Source: Anodontia alba (lineage: Eukaryota; Mollusca; Bivalvia; Lucinida; Lucinidae). From it: DNA of 64,000 nucleotides. Positions 30,853-40,842 of the stretch are shown here, in pieces (position 1 is the stretch's first letter; each line of letters opens with the position of its first letter). The position numbers and the translations under genes were made by a program. The stretch covers positions 39,493,557-39,557,556 of the forward strand of contig OZ024825.1 of the NCBI GenBank assembly GCA_964016985.1. Direction: 5' to 3'. The notes below the pieces were generated by a model that did not search any database, was not told the origin of the DNA, and worked only from the letters and a program-made list of their open reading frames with translations.

Positions 30853-33800
30853 AACAAGAGGACCATGATGGTCCTATATCGCTCACCTGAGCAAACAGAT
30901 TTGCATACTTACTGTTAAAGATTTAGCCAAGTTCACTGCTCTAAGATTTATGTATAAATTTTATAACCCTGCCCCCATCCCCCACCCCTTCCAAGTCATT
31001 TTACTTCTTTTTAACACATCACGACGACTTGACTTAATCTTGAAAGAAGGTCACCAAAGGAACATTTCTGCCAAGTTATTTTGAAATTGGTCCAGTGGTT
31101 TCTGACAAAAAGATTTTTAAAGTGTTTTATATAGCTATAAAGCCCTACCCACTACAAGACATTTTTTTTGACGAACCATGGCAGCTTGAACAAACTTGGT
31201 AGAGGGTAACCAAAGGAACATTCCTGCCAAGTTAAATTGAAATCGGTTCAGTGGTTTCTGATAACAAGATTTTTAAAGTTTTCTATTTAGATCTATAGGG
31301 AAAATAAGCCCCACCCCCTAGCAGCCAAGTTTTTTGACAAATCCGGATTGCTTGAACATTCTTGGTAGAGAATCACCAAAGCATTATTGAAATCAGTCAG
31401 GAGGTATTTGACAAGAAGCATTTTAAAGTTTTCTACACAGATATATATGGAAAATAAGCCCCGCCCCCTGGAGGCCATGTTTTTTGACGTATCATGAAGG
31501 CTTGAATAATCTTGGTAGAGGGTCACCAAAGCAACATTCCTGTCAAGTTACATTGAACTCGGTCCAGCTGTTTCTTACGAGAAGATTTTTAATTTTTTTT
31601 ATATAGATATATAGGGGAAATAAGCCTCGCCCCCTAGCGGCCATGTTTTTTGACAAATCATGACAGCTTGAACAACCTTGGTAGAGGGTCATCAAAGAAA
31701 CATTCCTGCCAAGGTATATTGAAATCGGTTCAGTGGTTTCTGACATGAAGATTTTTTAATTTTTCTATATAGATATATATGGAAAATAAGCCCCACCCAT
31801 TAGCAGCCATGTTTTTTGACAAATCACGATTACTTGAACAATCTTGGTAGAGGGTCACTAAGGAAACATTTTTGCCATGTTATAATGAAATCAGTCCTGT
31901 GGTTTCTGTCAAAAAGATTTTTAAAGTTTTCAATATAGATATATAGGGAAAGTAAATAAGTACCCCCCCCCCCCCGCCCAACCCCCGACCCCTGGCGGCC
32001 ATGTTTTTTGACGAATCATGACAGCTTGAATAACCTTGAAAGAGGGTTACAATAGAAACATTTCTGCACTGTTATCCTGAAATCAGTCCAGTGGTTTCTG
32101 ACAAGAAGATCAATACAGTTTTCTATACAGATATTTAGGGAAAATAAGCCCCGCCCCCTAGCAGCCATGGTTTTTGACCAATCATGACGGCTTGAACAGT
32201 CTTGGTAAAGGGTCATCAAGGAAACATTTCTGCCAAGTTATATTGAAATCGGTCCAGTGGTTTCTGACAAGAAGATTTTTTCAAGCTTTCCATATAGATA
32301 TAAAGGGAAAATGAGCTACACCCCCTAGCGGCCATGTTTTTTGATGAATCACGATTACTTGAACAATCTTGGTAGAGGGTCACCATGAAAACATTTTTGC
32401 CAAGTTGTAATGAAATCAGTCCAGTGGTTTCTGACAAGAAGATTTTTCAAATTTCCTAAAAAGATATATAGGGAAAATAAGCCCTGCCCCCTGGCGGCCA
32501 TGTTTTTTGACAAATCCAAATGGCTTGAACAATCTTGGTACAGAATCACCAAAGGAACATTTCTGCAAAATTATATAGCAATCGATCCAGTGGTTTCTGA
32601 CAAGAAGATTTTTTAAGTTTTCCATATAGATATATAAGGAAAATGAGCCCCGCCCGCTGGCGGCCATGTTTTTTGACAAATCCAAATGGCTTGAACAATC
32701 TTGGTAGAGGATCACCAAAGGAACATTTCTGCAAAATTATATGGAAATCGGTCCAGTGGTTTTGGATAAGAAGATTTTTTAAGTTTTCTATATAGATTAT
32801 ATAGGGAAAATAAGCCCCGCCCCCTGGCGGCCATGTTTTTCGACAAATCCAAATGGCTTGAACAATCTTGGTAGAGGATCACCGAAGGAACATTTCTACA
32901 AAATTATATGGAAATCGGTCCAGTGGTTTCTGACAAGAAGATTTTTTTTTAAGTTTTCTATATAGATTATATAGGGAAAATAAGCCCCGCTCCCTTGGCG
33001 GCAATGTTTTTTTGACGAATCCAAATGGCTTGAACAATCTTGGTAGAAGATCACCAAGGGAACATTTCTGCAAAAAAAATATTGAAATCGGTCTGGTGGT
33101 TTCTGACAAGAAGATTTTTTAAGTTTTCCATATAGATATATAGGGAAAATAAGCCCCGCCCCCTGGCGGACATGTTTTTTGATGAATCCAAATGGCTTGA
33201 ACAATCTTGGTAGAGGATCACCAAAGGTAGATTTCTAAAAAAAATTATATGGAAATAGGTCCAGTGGTTTCTGACTAGAAGATTTTTTAAATTTTCCATA
33301 TAGATATATAGGGAAAATAAGCCCCGCCCCCTGGCGGCGATGTTTTTTGATGAATCCAAATGGCTTGAACAATCTTGGTAGAGGATCACGAAAGGAACAT
33401 TTCTGCAAAATGATATTGATATCGATCCAGTGGTTTCTGACAAGAAGATTTTTAAATTGTTCTATATAGATATATAGGGAAAATAAGCCCCGCCCCTTGG
33501 CGGCCATGTTTTTTGACGAATCCAAATGGCTTGAACAATCTTGGTAGAGGATCACCAAAGGAACATTTCTGCAAAATTATATGGAAATCGCTCCAGTGGT
33601 TTCTGACAAGAAGATTTTTTTAAGTTTTCTATATAGATATATAGGGAAAATAAGCCCCGCCCCCTGGCGGCCATGTTTTTTGACGAATCCAAATGGCTTG
33701 AACAATCTTGGTAGAGAATCACCAAAGGAACATTTCTGCAAAATTATATTGAAATCGGTCCAGTCGTTTCTGACAAGAAGATTTTTTAAGTTTTTAGTTA

Positions 33801-34050
33801 AAAAAATCTATTTTTAGCTCCTGTGACCTAGATATGCAATAGACCGGAACCATTTGAACAACTTTGAAAGAGGACCAACCAAAGATCAATCCTGTGAAGT
33901 TTGGTCAAATTCCAATCAGTAGTTTAGGAGGAGATGTTTTTTAAGGATTGTGGATGGACGGACGGACGGACGGACGGACAGACGGACGACGACGACGGAC
34001 GGTGAGTGATCTCAATAGCTCACCTTGAGCCTTCGGCTCAGGTGAGCTAA
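30853..34050 (+). repeat. Satellite-core element E2 with 167-bp tandem repeat
   Basis: Left end AACAAGAGGACCATGATGG then GCTCACCTGAGC. Core of about 16 tandem units (30,960-33,800); the phrase GGCCATGTTTTTTGAC recurs every 166-168 bp (31,475, 31,641, 31,808, 32,165, 32,332, 32,498, 32,664, 32,831, 33,504, 33,671). Then a (GGAC)n tract (33,957-34,003) and a terminal hairpin GCTCACCTTGAGCC/GGCTCAGGTGAGC followed by CTAA. The many overlapping minus-strand frames are readings of the repeat unit. This resembles pearl-like/HINE elements of bivalves; assignment is inference. Confidence 0.8.
33957..34003. repeat. (GGAC)n tract of element E2
   Basis: GGACGGACGGAC with a GACGACGAC end, just before the terminal hairpin. 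Confidence 0.95.
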
Positions 34051-34299
34051 AAATGTGGAAAAGAGAATACCCCAGAAAAGCCACATTCACTGAATACTGC
34101 CATCCCAAGCCACCAAAAGAAAAAGAGACACGGACATTTGCACTATATAACATACATTATATCCACACAGCCCACGTCGACAATAAAATGATCTACAAAA
34201 CAAATACGTATACAAATCATCGAAAGAATTATGCCTTGGAACGGCCAGTATCCCGAATCAGGGGGTCGTATGCAGCCTTGCAAACTTCATTGTTGTGTA

Positions 34300-34560
34300 T
34301 GAAGAGACTTAATAAAACCGAATCCCCGACTTCCGCTCTTTTGTATGTTCTTTGCTTCTATAGGCAACCTTTTAGATTTTTTATTTTACTTCACTGCAGC
34401 TGGTGTAAAGTGCCGTGTGGCGGCTGTAAAACGTCTCCCCGTACTTTATCATAGTGCAGATTATACTTTTATTTCCTTTGGGATCATAGAGCCCTTTCTG
34501 GAGTCTTAGATTTTCGCTCTTTTGTGTGCTCTTTGTTTCCAACGGCACCCTTTTAGATTT
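34300..34560. repeat. Dispersed repeat (CTGCAGCTGGTGTAAAGTGCC)
   Basis: The segment CACTGCAGCTGGTG...GCCGTGTGGCGG...CGTCTCCCCGTAC...CATAGTGCAGATTATA also occurs near 28,935-29,010 and, in parts, 25,440 and 51,890. Short open frames here are shadows. Confidence 0.55.
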
Positions 34561-34668
34561 TATCCCAAAGTTGCCAGGGCCCTACTATGGTTTGTATGTC
34601 AGTATTTTACACTCCGTATTTTACACTCATCAAACTGAACAGGCTTACAGGTTTCGCACTACTGAGTA

Positions 34669-34775
34669 CCCAGCTAACATTATACTTAAATCTATATCGG
34701 ACCGTCATCGGCCCGACAGGAATCCTATCGGGCGCATAACGGTCCAATATAAATTAAGGTAGCACGCAAGCTGGG
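34669..34775. repeat. Hairpin MITE, family H, diverged
   Basis: CCCAGCTAACATTATACTTA, ATCTATATCGGACCGTCATC with degenerate complement, ends AAGCTGGG. Confidence 0.75.
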
Positions 34776-35084
34776 TACTGCTCTTTTTGCGTGTTATGAT
34801 GCCAGTGGCATTTGTAAATACAGTCATCAAATAAATCTATTTCTTTAATTTATTATTTTCAATGTACACTGTATTTGAAAATAAAGTATCTCTTAAACAT
34901 AGGCTAGGAGAACTGACCAGTGTTGAACGTTACATTACTGTTCACGAAAAAAAAATACAACGAAACTGAGTCTGCTGTCTCATTCAAAATGTTGTGTCAT
35001 TGCTTCCAAATGATCCTTGTTTTAAGAAGCAAGTACACTAATATGTACAATACCAAAGCTACCACGACTCGTAGATACTATTCT

Positions 35085-35430
35085 TGGATGTATACCGAAC
35101 TAGTTGTATCTGACCGTTATCTGCCCGATAGGAATCATGTCGTTCCGATAACGGTCAGGGCCCAGTTGTTCAAAGCGTCGTTAGCTTAACGAGCTCGTTA
35201 AGGGTCATTTCGTTAACTGTTTTAGTGGATTCAATATACAATATTCTGATATTTTTTGCTGAAAAAATGTGAGTAGCTTTGCAATAGCTACTCACATTTT
35301 TTCAGCAAAAAAATTTCCGCATATTTGCGTAACACTTGATATAAATTTTAACGAATTGTTAACTTACGATGTCGTTAGCTTTGAACAACTGGGCCCAGAT
35401 ACAGATTTAAGTAGCATGCTAGTTGGAATT
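35085..35430. repeat. Hairpin MITE, family H, split by another MITE
   Basis: Left half (GAACTAGTTGTATCTGACCG ...CGATAACGGTCA) and right half (GATACAGATTTAAGTAGCAT GCTAGTTGG) flank the element at 35,158-35,396. Confidence 0.72.
35158..35396. mobile_element. Foldback MITE (GGGCCCAGTTGTTCAAAGC ends), inverted copy
   Basis: Same family as 21,248-21,503 in the opposite orientation. Ends GGGCCCAGTTGTTCAAAGC and GCTTTGAACAACTGGGCCC are exact complements; the inner palindrome is AAAAAATGTGAGTAGC. It is nested in a family H MITE. Confidence 0.9.
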
Positions 35431-35848
35431 ATCTTTATATATACATACCTGAAGCTATTCTAAGTAATTTCTGCCGGAAATATAATTAAGAAATAACTTT
35501 TCTCTACTGCGAATTATCGTCGAATCTAACACTCCTCGCCTATATAGCCAATGGTTAAATTCAGTGATATATTCTGCAACAAAACACTGGGCGGAAGCGC
35601 GCGAAGCTATCTGGCGCTGTTCCGACGTCATTTTGACACTTTGCTGACGTCAGTCTTAGTTTTCACGACGTTAGACGGTGTAACATCGTTTTTCTCACGT
35701 TAACAACGTAAGAAATGCATGTAAACAACAGCGTTACAGTCAAAACTGCTGGCGGGATTTCTTTATGCGATGATGAAAAGCTGGAAGAATCTGAAGGAGA
35801 TAATTACTTTTTCGTCATTTTCTATGTGTTAGAATCGAAATAGATCAG

Positions 35849-35996
35849 CTTTTTTTCGTGATTTGTTGAGTATAAATCACAGATTGTCGGTCAGTTGTAA
35901 GTAGATAAATCACTCGCGCTTCACGCTCGTGCTTTGATCTACTTTACAACTGACCTCTAAACAGTGATTTATTACTCAACAAATCACTGCTAGAGC
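35849..35996. repeat. Foldback (GTGATTTGTTGAGTATAAATCAC)
   Basis: GTGATTTGTTGAGTATAAATC to TGATTTATTACTCAACAAATC, with inner CACTCGCGCTTCACGCTCG. It is the first of several adjacent palindromes up to 36,660. Confidence 0.75.
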
Positions 35997-36012
35997 TTAT
36001 CTATTTCTTAAA

Positions 36013-36125
36013 TAACGCAAGGTGTTGGAGGGCAGATTACGAAGTATTTTTAATTCCGGCGAAGCCGAAGATAATTAATATTCGCGTCTTCCCGACAACA
36101 CCATGCATGCGTTATTCGTGATAAT
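36013..36125. repeat. Foldback (ATAACGCAAGGTGTTG)
   Basis: ATAACGCAAGGTGTTGGAGGG with complement CCCGACAACACCATGCATGCG TTAT. The next palindrome in the chain. Confidence 0.6.
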
Positions 36126-36157
36126 TCACACTTGAGAAAAATTATTTTGTTTCTAAC

Positions 36158-36463
36158 ATGGCACAGAAAGGAAAATCGACATTGTTGCAATGTTTTTCAA
36201 AGAACAACTTTGCAGCGGACGTCGCGAGGAGTAAATGTTTACAGACGACGTCATCAAATGCGCCCTTTTGCACGCACTACGCTGACGACGTGAATTATTG
36301 TAGTTTGATCACAGTGACGTTGTCATTAGCTCAGTGGGAAAACGTTAACGTCATGTTGGAATTACAATTCGCAGGAGTAAATATTTCCTCTAGAACCTTT
36401 CACGCGATGAGTGTAGATGACGTAACGTCGCAAAACTTATTGACGTCATTTGAAAGAGCCTAA
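36158..36463 (+). CDS. Unrecognised 101-residue ORF between palindromes
   Basis: ATG at 36,158 (GTTTCTAACATGGC) opens 101 codons, ending TAA at 36,461-36,463. The product starts MAQKGKSTLLQCFSKNN. I recognise no domain, signal peptide or membrane segment. It is flanked by foldbacks on both sides (35,849-36,125 and 36,515-36,660), so it may be part of a transposable element. Its several TGACGT/GACGTC motifs continue into the flanks. It may equally be a chance frame; no splice sites or polyadenylation signal are evident. Confidence 0.25.
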   Translation: MAQKGKSTLLQCFSKNNFAADVARSKCLQTTSSNAPFCTHYADDVNYCSLITVTLSLAQWENVNVMLELQFAGVNISSRTFHAMSVDDVTSQNLLTSFERA

Positions 36464-36514
36464 AACAGAATCCGAAGAAAAGATGAATCATTTTTATGAT
36501 ATTTAATATATAAG

Positions 36515-36660
36515 TGAATACACACTGAGTTAAAAATACAGGAATATTTCCTCGACACTTACAAATCCTATAAACAAGCTCGTGCTATGCACTCGCTTTT
36601 TTATTGGATTTGCAAATCTCTCGGAAGCACATTTCCTGTATCTTAAACTCAGGGTGCACT
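36515..36660. repeat. Foldback (ACTGAGTTAAAAATACAGGAA)
   Basis: CACTGAGTTAAAAATACAGG and TTCCTGTATCTTAAACTCAG, with inner AAATCC...GGATTT arms. Confidence 0.65.
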
Positions 36661-36964
36661 GACCTCTATACATACTTAATTAAGGTAATTATTAATTTGT
36701 GTATGGAAACAAAATAAACACATATGTTTTGTCTCAACAGCTATATGACACAAAACATATGTTGCCTTATCAAGCCTTTTTTGACACAGCAACATCAGTA
36801 TAATAAACAATAACCGAAGTAAAAGTCACGTGCAAACAACTAATTTTCTCCAAACATACCACCACACATCGACAAGAATGAAGCGAAGTTTAATACTAGA
36901 TACAGAACTCCTTCCTGACAAAGTGTTGCAAACATCCAACTTAGCGTCATTCGTTCAAAGTAGC

Positions 36965-37245
36965 TCACCTATTTCCTTTACCTAATTTAGAACATAATTC
37001 TTCGAATCCTATTTCTTTTAAGGCATTCACAAGGTCAACAAGTTTAGCATTTTTTCCTTCTTTCTGACTCCACTTTCGTAAAGCCTGATATGCTTGCTCA
37101 TAATGTCCTTCCGGGTAAAAGTCTATTGATACTGCTTCTATCGTACCACGTGACAGTCCCAGTTCCTTAGCTAGTTTCTTCCAATGTTTTCCTATCTCAC
37201 TTGCAACGATGTCAAAGTGATCCTTTGTTGCCACTGTCTTTGTAT
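36965..37245 (-). CDS. Death-domain gene, exon 3 (death domain and stop)
   Basis: Acceptor ATTTTTTCAG before 37,245; one base from exon 2 completes Asp. It encodes DTKTVATKDHFDIVASEIG to CSKLGKGNR and TGA. The TGA overlaps GGTGAG, and a second GTAAAG lies 12 bases earlier, so splicing onward to a further exon cannot be excluded. Confidence 0.85.
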
Positions 37246-40200
37246 CTGAAAAAATGAAAATAACATGTTTAGGACTGAAGAATACTGCACTATTGGTAGT
37301 AATTTAACCCTTATCTTGCTAACAGGACATGCCCTGTCTTAGCAAACAGTGTAGAGCCGGATCAGTTGGCTTCTGAAGAAGCCAACTGATCTGGATCTGC
37401 ACTGTTTTCATTAAATATGTGAATTTCTATAAAAAAAAAAACCCGGATCAAGTAATCTGATTGGCTGGAAATTAGAAGTGGGCGTGGCATCATAATTTAT
37501 TCAGCAAGACAAGGCTTAAAATATCCAAAAAGATCAAATACTATGAAAATACATACAAATATAAATAAATAAAAACGTTAAACTATAATACCCCGCCATT
37601 ATCGTGTCGCGGGCAGATAACTCTGTCAAATATTGAGGAAATTTGCCCATTAGCAATCCCAAACTAGATCTCCTTCATATCAATGCATATACCAAGTTTG
37701 GTTGAAATCCCTTGACATTTACTCAAGTTATCGTCCGGAAAACGAAAATATGGGCGTGTCTCGGGCAATAACTCCGTTGAACTTTGACAAAATTTGCCCA
37801 ATAGCAATCCCAAACCAGATATCCACAATATCAATGCACATACCAAGTTTGGTGAAAATCCATTGACGTTTACTCGAGTTATCATCCGGAAACGAAAATA
37901 TGGGCGTGTCTCGGGCAGATAACTCCGTAAAATTTTGACGAAATGTGCCAATTAGCAATCCCAAACCAGATCTCCACAATATAAATGCACATACTCAGTT
38001 TGGTGAAAATCCATTGATGTGTACTCAAGTTATCATCCGGAAACGAAAAACGGACGGACGTACGGACGGACGGACGGATACCCAACGTGAAACCATAATA
38101 CCCCGCCACTATCGTGTGGCACGGTATAATACTCCGCCTCCTCTATCGTGTGGCGGGGTTTAAAAATAACAGCAGACTCGTTTCTGCTGACCTTTTCAAG
38201 CAGATTCCTCAATGTAATCCTTCATTGTTCGTACGTCGTTATCGCAAATGTGTCGTTCAGTTTTGTCATTTTCATTTCTCGCAGCTTCTTCAAAGTTCCA
38301 TTTTGTAATCTTACGTAAGGAATAGAGAGCAAAGATCTTGGAAAAATAACTGTGATGACATTCAGACCTGTCAGCGTCTATGCTGTTTACCAATAGCTTT
38401 TGGTAATGACGGTATGGTTCTGTGAAGGTCAAGTATACATACCAATGTGATAAGCGTGCTTTTCTTTTGACTTTTCTTTCTTTTTCTTTTCAAAGTGTTC
38501 GTGGTGCGATTTACGTTTCCCCTTTGGTTTTCCACCAACAAACATACAGCGTCCACTTCCGATATGAATATTTCCCAACCGACTTGCGGCATCGTCTGTA
38601 AAATAACAAACGTAGTAGAACATAATAAATGATGCAACACGTGGGAAAATGACACCTAGATCTATATCATATTCGAACAGCGAATATCCAGCTCAGCATG
38701 CGCATCCGTACAGTCTGACCTGAGCCTTCTCAGTTCGTCGACATAAACAGAAAGTTACAGGGTTGTTCTCATGTACAAAAATGGCAGAAAATCTACCAAA
38801 TGTATCCAGTGTTTTTTACCCTTGCCTTGCTGAATAAACTGATGCGACGCCCACTTCTAATTTCCAGCCATTCAGATTACTCGATCCGGGTTTTTGATTG
38901 AAATTCACATATTTAATGACAAACAGTAAGCGTGGTAGCTCAGTGGTGAGCGCACTGGCCTCTTGAGCTAAAGGTACCGGGATCGATCCCAGGCTTAGGC
39001 AAGGGAATTTTCGGTGTCCAAATACGCTTTCATTCGTGGCATTTGCAGGTATGACATGTTTGTTTGTGTTGAGGTTTTACGGCCCAGTCAACCCAACGGG
39101 GTCATGTCGAGCGCGGTCAGTTTACCTAACCACACGTTTACTGGGCAGGCTTAGTCCTCTAAGCGGTTAACCAGTATTGTGCACATTCTTTCGCCAGAAA
39201 CTGACAACTGCCCTTCTTGAATCAGCGGAAGGGAGAGAATGACCGTAGAAAATATTTCATGATCAATCTCCATGAAAGAATGTTGCCGGCCTCGGCGGGG
39301 GTTGAACCCACGACCTCCTGGTCTCCAGTCGGACGGCGCATCCAACTGAGCCACCGAGGCCGGCTCAGGTATGACATGAAAACAGTGCGCCGTCCTTCGG
39401 ATCGGGACGTTAACTGGAGGCTCCCTGTGCAGGGAAAGTCACACCCTGTGCAGGTTAAAGAACCCTACGGTAATTCGAAATGGTTCCTGCAACCCGGAGT
39501 GTACAATGTACACCTGCCTAGAATGTCCGAGAGGGCGTATGGCAGTATGTAGAGAAAGAAAGAAACAGTGCAGATCCAGATCAGAAGCCAACTGATCTGG
39601 ATCTACACTGTTTGCTAAGACAGGGCATGTCGTGTTCAGCAAGAGAAGGGCTAAACATGACGCCCATATATAGACCAACGAGGAAATTAGAATGAACACA
39701 AGAAAGCGGCATAATTACTCGAGGACTTGGACTAGGCTTTCTAGCAAGTAAACTGCTCTACAAGATCCACTATAATATGGGCCGCGTCGTGAAAAGTGCC
39801 TTAGAACATGCGCAAAATGTGCGTGTTCAGATCATCCTGCGCATGCGCAAAGTTTCATCCGGGCCTTTTCTCTCCATTCATACATTCTGTAGTGTCCAAC
39901 GATTCTGACAGTGGATAATGAATGCCCTGATCAGACTGCGCGGATGCGCAGGCTGATCTGGGACTTCGCTGTCCGCATATTCTCGAAGACACGTTTTCGC
40001 ATGGCGTGGCCCACATAATGGATATGTCGGTTTCAACATATCATACTACGGCATCAATACGCACAAAACCAAAACACACGAAGAAACAGAGGCAGCATTC
40101 ATGCCTTCAAGCCCAATTCCTTTACCGTATCACCCTGCTTTGGAACTCCTTGTCAGCTTCTGTAGCTAAAGCATCCTTCCAGAGGGAGATTTCCAGCTTA

Positions 40201-40781
40201 CAGTCTATCACCCATGCATATTTTAGACCATGAGCTAGGATATGGCCATTAGCTAACCCTGTAAAACTCAGCGCCAGCTAGTTAAACGCTAATACATTGC
40301 ATTACTTGGATTTAGGAGTTGTTAGAAAATTAAAAGTATCAAATTATGTCCTTGACCAGGGTTGTGTTCAGAAGTGCGAAGTGATAGCGAACGTTTTGCC
40401 CTGGATCCCTGTACCAAATGATGAGCGCCAACAGAAATAGGTATCAAGGGCAAAATACTTGCGAGTAACTTGCACCTCTGAACGCAGCCCACTGAGGAGA
40501 TAGAATTATTCTTAGTCGTTTTGACACAGATAAAAAATAATTTACATAATCATAGTGCATGCTACTGATAAAAAACAAAAATAGCCATCAGAGGATATGG
40601 CAAATCCCCCGACCAAACCGCCATTTCTAAATTTAATGTATTTCTATCGATATCATGTATATATAGAACAAGAGCAAAGTAAAAAGATGCAAAAATAGTA
40701 TGAAATGTGACCAAAATAATAAGTGAAAACAAAAGTAGATGTACTGTGAATGATTTTACTTTTGTGTGTTCTTTTATATTT

Positions 40782-40842
<61 letters not shown>

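Larger units (their letters stand above)
38819..39650. mobile_element. piggyBac-type MITE split by two SINEs
   Basis: Left part 38,819-38,937 (CCCTTGCCTTGCTGAA...ACAAACAGT), right part 39,563-39,650 (AAACAGTGCAGATCCAG...TTCAGCAAGAGAAGGG). The flanking sites are TTAC and CTAA, each one change from TTAA. The interruption is the SINE pair at 38,938-39,562. Confidence 0.78.

Noticed and set aside
31293..33558. Many overlapping minus-strand ORFs with CQKPLDRF- and LYQDCSS-like phrases, looking like a repeat protein
   Set aside because: They are translations of the 167-bp tandem repeat of element E2. The unit length is not a multiple of three and the phrases jump frame from unit to unit.
38196..38432. 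78-codon minus-strand ORF just beyond the donor of death-domain exon 2
   Set aside because: It has no matching splice pair and no domain; it is better seen as intron.
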